64,000 nt of DNA from UBA2779 sp965232615 (GTDB lineage Bacteria > Spirochaetota > Spirochaetia > DSM-2461). Below are positions 27,116-36,633 of the stretch, piece by piece (position 1 is the stretch's first letter; each line of letters starts with the position of its first letter). Position numbers and translations under genes: made by a program. The notes beneath the pieces were generated by a model that was not told the DNA's origin, did no database searches, and was given only the letters and a program-made list of their open reading frames with translations. Location of the stretch: contig OZ246985.1 of assembly GCA_965232615.1 (NCBI GenBank), positions 2,046,001-2,110,000 on the forward strand, in the 5' to 3' direction.

Positions 27116-27438
27116 CTGACTGTCGTCATATCGGGGATAATTCCACCTCCAGATAAGGCCAGCCGACCGCATAGCTTCCACCCGCAAAATCTTTTACCGG
27201 CAACTCCATTTTGTCGCTTCAGGCTCCGCTATTGTTCCGGTATGCCCCTGGCAGACCGGCCTCACGGCCACCTTGCTATCCCTCACGGGCTGGCGCAGTA
27301 CGAAACATACAACCGCAAAGGACGCTTCGACTCTGCGCCGACAGAAACAGATTCTGCCGGCGCAGACACTATCCGCACAATGGAGGCTGCCTGCATATCC
27401 TTCAAAGCTGAGCACCATGGGTGCTCTGCAGTGCTCCT
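27116..27438. repeat. Conserved non-coding block after lipoprotein gene 4
   Basis: Copy of the block at 17396-17718, hairpin GAGCACC-ATG-GGTGCTC kept. No gene seen. Confidence 0.55.
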
Positions 27439-29232
27439 CTAAGGAGCTGTACCGCCGTACTCGTAAGCGCCGATGTCGGGACGCCCGCTCCGCGTGTAGC
27501 CCCGCGCGTCGGTTGCGGTAAGGTCTATTGCATTTTCGGGAAGAGTTGTAGAACTGCTGCGTGTCAAATCAGTAAACCAGTTTGTGCTATCCTCACTGTA
27601 GTAGAAGGTAAAACTGCCTACCGTTCCGGACCGCCGCACATACACGCCTTTGTCGATTGCGGCACTGTTTTCCAGCAGCGCAATCGTCTGCACAAACCCG
27701 CCGTTATCAGCCAAATCGGCAGCCAGCTTGGGATCATCTTTGATATTATTGGCCTGAGTCACAGTTACCGGATCCGTGCCGCCGCCAATACCGAGTCCGT
27801 CAGTCGCATTACCATCGGAAGTCACGCCGGAAGTCTCTGCTATCCCGTGCTGCACCAGGCTGAAGGCGATGGTCATGTTCTCAGCACCGCTATTTGTGTC
27901 ATTGAACATGTAGATCTGCTGGCCATTGGTTGTTGGATTTGCGCCGCCTTTATTGTTCCAGAACAGCGAGTTCACGATGGTGGGGCCGCTTGCTACATCG
28001 TTGTCGTTATACATTCCGCCGCCATGGGTTGCCGTATTGCCGGTGAACGTAACATGACTCAGGGTGGGCGAAGAGGAACTGTTATACATTCCGCCGCCGC
28101 CGTTGTTTGCCGTATTGCCAGTGAACGTGACATGGCTCAGGGTGGTGGGCGAAGAGTTAAAGTTATACATTCCGCCGCCGCTGCTGCTTGCCTCATTGCC
28201 GGAGAACGTGACATGGCTCAGGGTGGGCGAAGAGGAACCGTTATACATTCCGCCGCCGCTGCTTCTTGCCTCATTGCCGGAGAACGTGACATGGCTCAGG
28301 GTGGGCGAAGAGTTCGAGTTATACATTCCGCCGCCGCTGCCGCCGGTAGCCGTATTGCCGGTGAACGTAACATGGCTCAGGGTGGGCGAAGAAGAGTTAT
28401 CGTTATACATTCCGCCGCCGCTGATTGCCGCCGTATTGCCGGAGAATGTGACATGGCTCAGGGTGGGCGAAGAGTTATCGTTATACATTCCGCCGCCATT
28501 ACCACTCGACTTCCCATTAGCAATTGTTACTCCATAGAGCAGGGCTGTTTGGTCTATACCGCTGTTAATAAAGACACCCCTTGCATTGTCCCCGCTTATT
28601 GTGCTCGTGCCGGTGTGTTCCCATTCATTCCATCCGCCGACTATGGCCACATGGTTTTTCATTGCGAGGGTGGCTTCCGGGATGTGTGTTCCTGACGCCA
28701 GCAGCACAAGATAAATCTTGTTTGCCCCCGCATCAGTAATATTATCCATAGTTGCCTTTATGTCTCCTGCGGCATTCTCCCAGCTGCTTGCGTCCCCACT
28801 GCCTTGCGAAGAAGTAGCGACATACCTGGCTACTATGACGGCACCGGCTGCATAGGGCTCAAGCACAGTCTGGACAAGCGAGCCGTATGGGCTCAGATCC
28901 GAAGGTACCGTGCCGCTTTCTATAACTGATTTCAATTTATGATGCCACGCAGCATAGAGTGTTATGCTTTCGGTTACCGACTGTTCGAAATCATAGACGG
29001 TCTGAAAGCTGTCATCGACGTACCAGTTTACAAGGCTGTGCCCTGCCCGCTGCGGATCTTCCGGACGGGACGCTTTCCCGCCTGATTCGACACTCTGGGA
29101 TGCCACAGCGCTCCCTCCTCCGCTATTAAATGTTAGCGTATAGGTCGTGGTACTTTCTGCACCGACGCAGGAAAGCAACAGCGGTACGAAGACTGCCGAC
29201 AGAACCAGAAACACTAAAAATCCACTTTTCAT
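27439..29232 (-). CDS. Pmp-like surface lipoprotein 4
   Basis: 597 residues with lipobox Cys22, InlB repeat, six coils and the shared C-terminus. Coil variants include NEARSSGGGMYNG and one coil with an inserted Thr (SSPTTLSH). The N-terminal 240 residues are nearly the same as in copies 2 and 3, so the differences are concentrated in the coil region. The upstream element is free of an IS and carries the promoter at 29320-29348. It is the last unit of the array and the one nearest to the inositol operon. Confidence 0.85.
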   Translation of the reverse strand: MKSGFLVFLVLSAVFVPLLLSCVGAESTTTYTLTFNSGGGSAVASQSVESGGKASRPEDPQRAGHSLVNWYVDDSFQTVYDFEQSVTESITLYAAWHHKLKSVIESGTVPSDLSPYGSLVQTVLEPYAAGAVIVARYVATSSQGSGDASSWENAAGDIKATMDNITDAGANKIYLVLLASGTHIPEATLAMKNHVAIVGGWNEWEHTGTSTISGDNARGVFINSGIDQTALLYGVTIANGKSSGNGGGMYNDNSSPTLSHVTFSGNTAAISGGGMYNDNSSSPTLSHVTFTGNTATGGSGGGMYNSNSSPTLSHVTFSGNEARSSGGGMYNGSSSPTLSHVTFSGNEASSSGGGMYNFNSSPTTLSHVTFTGNTANNGGGGMYNSSSSPTLSHVTFTGNTATHGGGMYNDNDVASGPTIVNSLFWNNKGGANPTTNGQQIYMFNDTNSGAENMTIAFSLVQHGIAETSGVTSDGNATDGLGIGGGTDPVTVTQANNIKDDPKLAADLADNGGFVQTIALLENSAAIDKGVYVRRSGTVGSFTFYYSEDSTNWFTDLTRSSSTTLPENAIDLTATDARGYTRSGRPDIGAYEYGGTAP

Positions 29233-29252
29233 ATACTTCTCCTTAATCTATA

Positions 29253-29387
29253 GGGTAGCTCTAAAAAAATAGTTTTGCAACCCTTGAATCGGGAAAACGT
29301 CCTTTTTTTCATGCTAATCAGTATAACAGTTCCAGGTTTCTTTCGGAACCCAGGTTTGGAAGATTCACGGGGTTTTTAGAGGTTGCC
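29253..29387. repeat. Inverted-repeat element between lipoprotein gene 4 and iolG
   Basis: Ends GGGTAGCTCTAAAAAAA and GTTTTTAGAGGTTGCC. The right end overlaps the iolG-like gene and supplies its last codons and stop. The minus-strand promoter TTCCGA-17-TATACT is at 29348-29320, and a 27-codon leader frame (29312-29229) overlaps the lipoprotein ATG. Confidence 0.85.
29320..29348 (-). promoter_or_regulatory. Element-borne promoter of lipoprotein gene 4
   Basis: TTCCGA (29348-29343) and TATACT (29325-29320), 17-bp spacing, same as in the sister elements. The ATG of the leader frame is 7 nt after the -10. Confidence 0.55.
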
Positions 29388-30404
29388 TGAAGTTTCAATC
29401 ACTCTCTTTTCCTTAAAGGATCGGCTCAATGCCTCCGCAACCAATGTAGCCTGAAAGGCGTCATCAACAGTAATATGAACTTTCTCCTTTCCCAGTATAG
29501 AATCAATATAAAACTGCGCCTCACGCTTAAAAGCGTCCTCAAATCTGTCAAAGAAGGTATGGACACCTTCTCTTCGTACTCCATTGCTGTCCAAAATCTC
29601 GACATCGGAAACGGAGGAGGTATAACCAATTCGTATTATTCCTTTTGTTCCCTGTATTTCAGCTCGCGTATCGTGACCATGAAAAGCAGTGCGGGACGCG
29701 GAAATAAATGCCAGTGAGCCATCTTCAAATTCACAGGTTCCCATGGTGTTATCAGCATCCTGTACCTTTTCAAAATCCTTATGGACATAACTGCCCCCTA
29801 CTGCGTAAACCCGGTTAACCTCGGACCCAAGATACCAGCGTGCCAGGTCAATATCATGGACATTCATATCATGAAAAATTCCTCCGCCTGCTTTTACATA
29901 ATTCACTTGAAATGCAGCAAAATCGTCATGATCTGCAGTACGGGAGTGCATCAAAAACGGCTTTCCTATTGCTCCTTCTTCAATACGCTTCTTAGCGTAA
30001 ACATATGCAGAATCAAATCGTCTCACAAAGCCCATCTGAAAAACCTTTTCCCGTGCGTAATTCCGTATGATATCCAATACCGAACGACATTTTTCCACGC
30101 TGCAATCCAGTGGTTTCTCACAAAAAACATGTTTTCCTGCCTCAAAACCCTGAATAATCTGCTGTATATGCATCGAACTGCTTGTTACAATGAATACCGC
30201 ATCTATATCAGCCTTTTTCAACATGTCTTCATAGCTAAGATAGCATTCCAGTTTTTCACTAAGATTTTCCCGAGCCCATTGCAGTTCCTCTTCAATAATA
30301 CTGCATACAGCACAAGGAACCGCTCCTCTGGTATTCATTAAATTCCTTGCATGGCACTTCCCCAATCTGCCAAGCCCGGCAATGCCGATTTTTACCTGTT
30401 CCAC
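29376..30404 (-). CDS. iolG: Inositol 2-dehydrogenase-like oxidoreductase (Gfo/Idh/MocA family), copy 1
   Basis: NAD(P)-dependent dehydrogenase, 342 residues. The Rossmann motif is GIAGLGRLGKCHARN, followed by GKHVFCEKPL with the family's EKP lysine. Catalytic-type residues stand in GGGIFHDMNVHDIDLARWYLG. The family oxidises myo- or scyllo-inositol to inosose; the exact substrate here is not proven. Translation begins at GTG 30404. The final codons (GGC AAC CTC TAA) are the inverted repeat of the neighbouring mobile element, so the natural C-terminus has been replaced, probably by only a few residues. It is the last gene of the inositol operon. A second iolG-like gene lies at 42398. Confidence 0.85.
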   Translation of the reverse strand: MEQVKIGIAGLGRLGKCHARNLMNTRGAVPCAVCSIIEEELQWARENLSEKLECYLSYEDMLKKADIDAVFIVTSSSMHIQQIIQGFEAGKHVFCEKPLDCSVEKCRSVLDIIRNYAREKVFQMGFVRRFDSAYVYAKKRIEEGAIGKPFLMHSRTADHDDFAAFQVNYVKAGGGIFHDMNVHDIDLARWYLGSEVNRVYAVGGSYVHKDFEKVQDADNTMGTCEFEDGSLAFISASRTAFHGHDTRAEIQGTKGIIRIGYTSSVSDVEILDSNGVRREGVHTFFDRFEDAFKREAQFYIDSILGKEKVHITVDDAFQATLVAEALSRSFKEKRVIETSGNL

Positions 30405-30455
30405 AATCTTACTCTCTTCTATCCTTTTTCTTCATTAAAAACATCAGCCTCATAA

Positions 30456-31349
30456 TCAGTTAAACAAGTCCTGAAGCTGCTTTCGCATAATGCAGATGCA
30501 CTCAAAACTGTCCAATTCCCATAAACTGTCATTGAGAAACTCGCCAGAAACCCAGCCATCGTAGCCAGTAGCACAAACAGCATGCACCCAGTCCTGAACT
30601 GGAAGAAGATCGGCATTCTCGGTGGTCACGGCTTCAGGACGCACAAAGGGGAAGCGATCCGGCACCGGAAGAGGAAAATGGCCACGATACTCCCGTTCAT
30701 CTTTCCAGTCTACTGCAGCATCAGGTAAAAGCTGTGGACGAATGCCTCCAGAACAGTGTATTCCAAATATAAGGTTTTTATCTATTTTTGCGACTTCCTC
30801 AGGTGTTGTGGATCTGCCGGCCCATAAGTGCCAGAAGTCCAGCACCAGTCCAAAGTTATCTTCTCCAACCCTGTCCACCAGTTCCAGACAAGCGCTGACA
30901 CTGTGTATGGGAGTCCATGCAGCTCCCTCGTACTGAAAACGAATGCCATGTTCGGCTCCAATTTGTACAAGCTCCTTGATATTCCGTGCAGTGATGTGCA
31001 AATTCTCCTCTAAGGTGAGTCCATCCAGGGCCGTGAATGCATTGAGCTGAATACACTCGGCCCCTATCTGAGAAGCAAGAATGGAAAGCACCCTTGCCTG
31101 TTGCTGTAATTTCTTCTTTCCTTCACGATCAGGCGCTTCTACATTTCCAATAATGTCAATAGCAGAGACCTGCAAATTCTGTTTTTTCAATGCTTCAGCA
31201 ATACCTTCTGCTGTGCATCCACTGTTCAAATAGCGCCACAGTTTTTCTGTATGAAGCTCAATGCCATCATAACCTGCCTGCGCGGCTGTACGAATGTCGC
31301 TGAGAATATTGGAATATAAGGTTATCATGCCGTGCATTGCAAATTGCAT
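30456..31349 (-). CDS. Sugar phosphate isomerase/epimerase-like TIM-barrel protein
   Basis: A 297-residue AP-endonuclease-2-like TIM barrel (GYDGIELHTEKLWRYL, then FQYEGAAWTPIHS, LVLDFWHLWAG and IFGIHCSGG), the fold of IolE, IolH and IolI. Metal ligands could be the Glu and His residues in these blocks. It lies inside the inositol operon and may be an inosose isomerase (IolI-like) or a dehydratase for another inositol isomer. The ATG at 31349 has AAGG 7 nt upstream. Confidence 0.75.
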   Translation of the reverse strand: MQFAMHGMITLYSNILSDIRTAAQAGYDGIELHTEKLWRYLNSGCTAEGIAEALKKQNLQVSAIDIIGNVEAPDREGKKKLQQQARVLSILASQIGAECIQLNAFTALDGLTLEENLHITARNIKELVQIGAEHGIRFQYEGAAWTPIHSVSACLELVDRVGEDNFGLVLDFWHLWAGRSTTPEEVAKIDKNLIFGIHCSGGIRPQLLPDAAVDWKDEREYRGHFPLPVPDRFPFVRPEAVTTENADLLPVQDWVHAVCATGYDGWVSGEFLNDSLWELDSFECICIMRKQLQDLFN

Positions 31350-31363
31350 CAATGAACCTTAGC

Positions 31364-32248
31364 CTACTTAAATTTTTGTATCATATCCATAATACCTGGA
31401 ATTGTTTTAAGTTGATAGCTGTGATCGGGATGAAAATACTGCGTTAATGCCCGCTGTGTTTTCCCCACTAATATGGTGAAATAATACATCTCGTATCCAG
31501 GGGCAGCCACAACAGGATGATAGCTGTTATCCAGAAGTATAACTGAGTTATCCTTGATATGATAAACAGGACCGAAGTCATCGTCATTTACATAGGTAAA
31601 TTGTGCGCCGAATCCAGACGAAGGGCGAAACTTGAAAAGGTAAATTTCTTCATGATCCGATTCAAGAGGCATACGATCGACATGGTGCTTATGCGGAGGA
31701 AATCCAGACCAGCCCCCTGCTCCCACGGTAAATAGCTCACTCAGCAGAAGCTTATCCACTTTTCCCTCCTGCTTCTGCCCAAGTATATGATGTATCTTCC
31801 TATGTGTCTTAGTCTCATCACTGCCATACTGCACCGTATCCACTTCATCAGGAGACACCCGAAAGGTATCATATTCCTGTGTTGCCAGCCCTCCGGCAAT
31901 ATACAGCTCAGCCTCATCGCTGAGGCAATGGCATTGAGCTGCAGTATGCAAAGGAACATAAACCGAATCCGGCTTCCCTTCAAAAAGCTCCCTGCGCCTT
32001 CCTATCTGTGAAAATGTGCATTCCGTAAGTGCTGCTCTGCGTTCGGAAGTTTTGCTTATAAAAAAATCACACTGACCCCGTGCGACAGTAATACAGCTCT
32101 CATAACCCTGAATCTCGTGAGAAAACTGCATCCCTTTTTTCAAAACAACACGATTGAAATATGTCCTCTGAAGCACATGCATCCTAGTGGAGCGAGGATC
32201 TACTATGGCTTTGTTCTTATTATCGTAGTATGGAATATGATATGGCAT
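31364..32248 (-). CDS. iolB: 5-deoxy-glucuronate isomerase
   Basis: Converts 5-deoxy-glucuronate to 2-deoxy-5-keto-gluconate in inositol breakdown. It is a 294-residue cupin with the family block GAGGWSGFPPHKHH carrying metal-binding His, then SDHEEIYLFKF, and a late APGYEMYYF. AAGGAG lies before the ATG at 32248. It sits 10 bp before iolC's stop, in the order iolA-iolD-iolC-iolB. A diverged second IolB-like gene stands at 43417. Confidence 0.92.
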   Translation of the reverse strand: MPYHIPYYDNKNKAIVDPRSTRMHVLQRTYFNRVVLKKGMQFSHEIQGYESCITVARGQCDFFISKTSERRAALTECTFSQIGRRRELFEGKPDSVYVPLHTAAQCHCLSDEAELYIAGGLATQEYDTFRVSPDEVDTVQYGSDETKTHRKIHHILGQKQEGKVDKLLLSELFTVGAGGWSGFPPHKHHVDRMPLESDHEEIYLFKFRPSSGFGAQFTYVNDDDFGPVYHIKDNSVILLDNSYHPVVAAPGYEMYYFTILVGKTQRALTQYFHPDHSYQLKTIPGIMDMIQKFK

Positions 32249-32257
32249 ATAACTCCT

Positions 32258-33262
32258 TTAAGAATCTTCTTGTTCTTTCTGTGCAATAAATTGTTCCAAT
32301 TCCTGTGCACTGGGCAGGGACTCGGTACAGGAATACCCTGAAATACTGATACTTGCTGATGCGGCTCCGGCTTTTAATGCATGAGAAAGAGACTCCCCTT
32401 TCAGCAGATAGCCCAGCATTGCGCTGGCAAAGGCATCACCCGCGCCATAGGGCTTAAGCATTTTGACTGGAAAAACGGGACCATCAAGAAAAGTCAAATC
32501 CTGATTATCCTTATAAAAACAGCGGGAGCCTTCTTTTCCTTTTTTTATAATAACAAGAGATGCTTCTCTCTTGAAAAAATACTCGGCACACTCCGCATCA
32601 TCAAGCTCCTGTGCTGAACGACAACCCAGTGCAATGGCATATTCTTCCTGGGTTCCAATAATGATATCACAGTATGCAGCCGCCTCAACAAGGGCTCGGC
32701 TTGCATGCTCAGGAGATTCCCAGCCATAAGGTCTGTAATCAATATCCAATATGCGGAGCAGGGAAAACTTGTGTGCATGGCGCAGAATAGTATGCACTGC
32801 GGAGCGGGATGGATTCACCGCCAGGGCGGTGCCACTGACAAAAACTGAAGCAGCAAGCTCTATGAACTCCGGATTGATATCCTGAGGCTCAAGGAGGAGG
32901 TCCGCTGCATTATTCCGATACATAATCGTATCTGCATCAGGTCTTCTCTCTGCAAAGGCCAGGGATGTTTTAGCAGAACTGGAATCATACTGCACCTGAT
33001 CCACATTGACACCTTGCCGAGAAAGATAGTTCACCACAAAAGTTCCATGCCTGTCATGCATAACTCGTGTAATGATACTGACCTGCAGGCCTAAGCGGGC
33101 CAATCCGACGGCTACGTTCGCTGGGGTTCCTCCCACAAACACATCATAAGAACGGGTGGTATCAAGACGCAACCCCACTGGTGGATACAAATCAAGATTG
33201 GCCCTTCCCACAGTTATGCAGTGGAATCTTTTTTTTGTAAGATCAGGCACAAAATTTTTCAT
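32258..33262 (-). CDS. iolC: 5-dehydro-2-deoxygluconokinase
   Basis: A PfkB-family kinase that phosphorylates 2-deoxy-5-keto-gluconate. It shows VFVGGTPANVAVGLARLG near the N-terminus and the ATP/anion-hole motif KPYGAGDAFASAMLGYLL near the C-terminus, with the catalytic Asp in GAGD. I chose the ATG at 33262 because AGGA stands 7 nt upstream. The longer frame to 33310 would overlap iolD and lacks a ribosome-binding site. Confidence 0.93.
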   Translation of the reverse strand: MKNFVPDLTKKRFHCITVGRANLDLYPPVGLRLDTTRSYDVFVGGTPANVAVGLARLGLQVSIITRVMHDRHGTFVVNYLSRQGVNVDQVQYDSSSAKTSLAFAERRPDADTIMYRNNAADLLLEPQDINPEFIELAASVFVSGTALAVNPSRSAVHTILRHAHKFSLLRILDIDYRPYGWESPEHASRALVEAAAYCDIIIGTQEEYAIALGCRSAQELDDAECAEYFFKREASLVIIKKGKEGSRCFYKDNQDLTFLDGPVFPVKMLKPYGAGDAFASAMLGYLLKGESLSHALKAGAASASISISGYSCTESLPSAQELEQFIAQKEQEDS

Positions 33263-33287
33263 CAGTACATCCTGTAGCTCCGGCAGC

Positions 33288-35150
33288 CTAGAACTTCCGT
33301 GCTTCATCAATATGTTCTTTCATAACCCTGGCAGCCTGCTCTACAGAGGCATGGATGGATTTTTCAGGGGTTCCTGCCCGCCACCAGGTCTCATATCCAT
33401 CACTCATGGACTTGGGCACGCATTCCACCAGAACAAGGGAGCAGCTATTGCTTTTCTCCGCATTTATAATGGCCTGTTCCAGTTCCTCTTCCGTATCTGC
33501 CTTCTGGGCATCACAGCCGTAAGACTGAGCATTCTTAACAAAGTCTATGGGCACGTAGCCGCCATCCAATTGACCTCCTGAAGGATTTCTCATGCGAAGT
33601 TCACAACCAAATCGCGGTATTCCCTGCCCTGTCTGTAAATTATCTATGCACTGCCACCCATGGTTATCAACCAGGAAAATATTGATGTGCAGACCTTCCT
33701 CAACTGCCATTACCAATTCCTGATGATACATAAGATAAGCCCCGTCTCCCAATACAGCCCATACCGGCCTGTCGGGATCAGCTAACCTGGCGCCAATTGC
33801 TCCTGCAATCTCGTAACCCATGCAGGAATACGCGTATTCTAAATGATAACCCAGTCTTGCACGTGTGCGCCACAGTCTTTCTAAATCAGAGGGCAAACTT
33901 CCTGATGCACTGACTATAATGGCATTTTTATCCGATTTTTCATTCAGAATTCCCAATGCACGTGTCTGCGTAAACATGCCACTGGTTTCACTTTTCAGGG
34001 AATAGAGTCTATCCGCCTCCTTACGCCACCTGCTCTGTATATCCTGAATTGCATTTTCAGTGTCATGGGATACGGTCCAGGCATCCTGCTCAGCATTAAG
34101 CTCCCTTAGCGCCAGCTTTGCATCGGCATAGTAGGGCTCTGCATTAATTTTTGTCGCATCCATTCCATTCACATTTATTCCTATGACTCGCAGCTCCGGG
34201 TTTCGGAATGCCCATTTTGACGCTGTATGGAAATCATTTAATCGTGTCCCTACCGCAATAAGGCAGTCCGCCTCCGATGCAACACGGTTTGCCGCAAGGG
34301 TCCCTGTGGTACCCAGCCCCCCCAGGTTGAGTGGATGATCCCACGGTAACAAACCCTTCCCCGATTGCGTCTCAGCAACAGGAATACGATGTTTCTCAGC
34401 AAATAACAGCAGTTCTTCCCATGCCTCGGAATAGCGTACTCCTCCCCCGCAAAGTATAAGGGGTTTTTTATGACGAGCTATAAGAGCGCATATTTCTTTT
34501 GCTGCACCGGGAAATAAAGGCCTGCGCTGTATTGTATGAACTCTTTTTTCAAGGAAATCGAGGGGATAGTCATAAACCTCGGCCACCGTGTCTTGAGGAA
34601 GAGAAAGGGTAACCGCCCCTGTAGCTGCAGGATCACACAGTACACGCATTGCATTTATGGCCGCCGTCATAAGCTGCTCCGGACGCACTATCCTATCCCA
34701 ATATTTACTAAGCGGACGAAAGGCATCATTGCTGCTTATGGAATAATCATACTCCTGCTCTATCTGCTGCAAGACAGGATCCGGCTGCCGACTGGCAAAA
34801 ATATCACCGGGTAAAAAGAGAACGGGAATGCGGTTTGCCGTGGCTGTGGCAGCAGCGGTAAGCATGTTCATCGCTCCAGGACCTATGGAACTAAAGGCAC
34901 AGAGTATTTTTTTTCTGTTATGCTGCTTGGAAAACCCTATTGCCATGTGCCCTGCACCCTGCTCATTATTGGAACGATAATAGCGCAGTCCCCCTGACTG
35001 CAAGGCCTCTCCGAGGCCAAGAACACTGCCGTGCCCAAAAATACCCACCATTCCTTCCACGAATTTATACTCTACTCCATCCAGCGATATGTACTGCCTG
35101 TCAAGAAATTTAACAAGTGCTTGTGCCATTGTCAGCGTTGCTGTTTTCAT
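33288..35150 (-). CDS. iolD: 3D-(3,5/4)-trihydroxycyclohexane-1,2-dione hydrolase
   Basis: The ring-opening enzyme of inositol catabolism, a thiamine-diphosphate protein of 620 residues. N-terminal pyrimidine domain: MAQALVKFLDRQYISLDG, then GHGSVLGLGEAL and NEQGAGHMAIGF with the catalytic Glu. Cofactor and Mg site: GDGAYLMYHQELVMAV then LVDNHGWQCI. The ATG at 35150 matches the usual IolD N-terminus; the frame upstream begins only with TTG and overlaps iolA. Confidence 0.95.
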   Translation of the reverse strand: MKTATLTMAQALVKFLDRQYISLDGVEYKFVEGMVGIFGHGSVLGLGEALQSGGLRYYRSNNEQGAGHMAIGFSKQHNRKKILCAFSSIGPGAMNMLTAAATATANRIPVLFLPGDIFASRQPDPVLQQIEQEYDYSISSNDAFRPLSKYWDRIVRPEQLMTAAINAMRVLCDPAATGAVTLSLPQDTVAEVYDYPLDFLEKRVHTIQRRPLFPGAAKEICALIARHKKPLILCGGGVRYSEAWEELLLFAEKHRIPVAETQSGKGLLPWDHPLNLGGLGTTGTLAANRVASEADCLIAVGTRLNDFHTASKWAFRNPELRVIGINVNGMDATKINAEPYYADAKLALRELNAEQDAWTVSHDTENAIQDIQSRWRKEADRLYSLKSETSGMFTQTRALGILNEKSDKNAIIVSASGSLPSDLERLWRTRARLGYHLEYAYSCMGYEIAGAIGARLADPDRPVWAVLGDGAYLMYHQELVMAVEEGLHINIFLVDNHGWQCIDNLQTGQGIPRFGCELRMRNPSGGQLDGGYVPIDFVKNAQSYGCDAQKADTEEELEQAIINAEKSNSCSLVLVECVPKSMSDGYETWWRAGTPEKSIHASVEQAARVMKEHIDEARKF

Positions 35151-35167
35151 AGTTTTTTCTTTCCTCT

Positions 35168-36610
35168 TCAGCTCATCCAATCCCGTTTATCTTCAGGATT
35201 CCACTTTGTTGTAATTTTAACACTGTCAGTAAAAAATTCCACATTGGACCATCCCGTAATTCCACCTTCACCAAAACGTGAATGCGCTATACCGCCAAAG
35301 GAAAAGGGCTCACGAGGCACGGGAATTCCAATATTCACTCCCTTCATTCCTGAGCGAACTCCCCTCATCGCATCATGGGCTACCCGTCCACTTTGTGTAA
35401 AAATAGACGCTGCATTTCCGTAGGGGGTGCGATTCTGTAACTGTATAGCCTGACTCAAAGTGTCTGCATGGAGAATCTCCAGGACAGGTCCAAAGACTTC
35501 CTCCATAGGCATTCTTTCTTCGATCCCACGCCAATCTATGATGCTGGGACCAATATAGCAGCCCTTTTCCGGAACAGGAAATTCACGGCCATCAAGTATT
35601 ATTTTGGCCCCTTCTTTATTGGCATTATCAAGATATGTCAAAATTTTATCTCGTGCTGCAGCATGAATGAGCGGCGGGAAATCTTTGCCGGGCGCAATCC
35701 TGCGTGCAGCAGTCATGACACCTTCAATAATTTCCTGTGCATTCCCTACTTCAAGGAAGACCGAAGCAGCCATACAGCGCTGCCCTGCCATTCCACAGAA
35801 AGAAGCCATGATATCACGCACACAAAGAGGATGGGCATCCTCGGCTATCAAGAGGTAATTTTTGGCCCCGCCAAAGGTTCGCACTCGTTTCAAGTTTTGT
35901 GACGCACGTCTATATACCAACTGCGCCACCGATGTGGAACCCACAAAGGTCAAAGCCTTAATGCCCTCATTATCACAAAGCTCTTCCACGACTTCTCGAG
36001 TACCAAGCACTACATTGAGAAGACCATCGGGAAGACCTGCTTCCTTCCACAACTCAGCGCTGCGCAGCGCTGAAATGGGAGTAAATTCCGATGGCTTGAG
36101 AATCATGGCATTCCCCACCGCGAGAGCATTGGGAACCGTCCAATGGGGAACCATGACAGGAAAATTAAACGGCGCTATTGAAGCCACTGCTCCCAGAGGG
36201 ACACGCAGGAATTTACATTCAATACCCAGACTCACTTCCTGCGCTTTGCCAGAGATCATCTGAGGCATTGAACACGCAAAATCGGTAAGTTCAATGGCTT
36301 TATCGACACCCGCGCGTGCTTCATCCATTGTTTTTCCGTTCTCCAGATGGCATATTTCCGCCAGTTCATCCCGACGTTTTTTTAAGAGTGAGCGATAGGC
36401 ATAATGAACCTCTACCCGAGTCCTGGTTGTCAAAGCTCCCCAATCCTTCTGTGCTTTCTTTGCAATCTCTATGGCTTTCTGAACATCATCCGCAGTGGAA
36501 TCGCGAAAGCATCCCAGGGTTGATTCATTGAGCGGGGATATGAGTTCCCGCTGTTCGCCTGTTCCAGCTTGAAACGAACCATGAATAAAATTCTGTATAG
36601 TGTAATCCAT
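35168..36610 (-). CDS. iolA: Methylmalonate-semialdehyde / malonate-semialdehyde dehydrogenase (CoA-acylating)
   Basis: Oxidises malonate semialdehyde from inositol to acetyl-CoA and CO2. It is an aldehyde dehydrogenase of 480 residues with the nucleophile in AGQRCMA and the sub-family signature FGGAKNYLLI, where MMSDH proteins lack the general-base Glu. NAD-binding and fold blocks include APFNFPVMVPHW and TFVGSTSVAQ. AAGGAG lies upstream of ATG 36610. It is followed by iolD with 17 bp between. Confidence 0.93.
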   Translation of the reverse strand: MDYTIQNFIHGSFQAGTGEQRELISPLNESTLGCFRDSTADDVQKAIEIAKKAQKDWGALTTRTRVEVHYAYRSLLKKRRDELAEICHLENGKTMDEARAGVDKAIELTDFACSMPQMISGKAQEVSLGIECKFLRVPLGAVASIAPFNFPVMVPHWTVPNALAVGNAMILKPSEFTPISALRSAELWKEAGLPDGLLNVVLGTREVVEELCDNEGIKALTFVGSTSVAQLVYRRASQNLKRVRTFGGAKNYLLIAEDAHPLCVRDIMASFCGMAGQRCMAASVFLEVGNAQEIIEGVMTAARRIAPGKDFPPLIHAAARDKILTYLDNANKEGAKIILDGREFPVPEKGCYIGPSIIDWRGIEERMPMEEVFGPVLEILHADTLSQAIQLQNRTPYGNAASIFTQSGRVAHDAMRGVRSGMKGVNIGIPVPREPFSFGGIAHSRFGEGGITGWSNVEFFTDSVKITTKWNPEDKRDWMS

Positions 36611-36633
36611 TCCCTGATATCTCCTTTCAAATT

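Noticed and set aside
27421..28695. Long plus-strand open frame (over 400 codons) across lipoprotein gene 4, with similar frames across the other copies
   Set aside because: It is the mirror of the repeated coils. The repeat GGERDMAQGGRR-like product arises from the complement of SHVTFSGN coils, has no start signal, and lacks the lipobox and domains seen on the minus strand.
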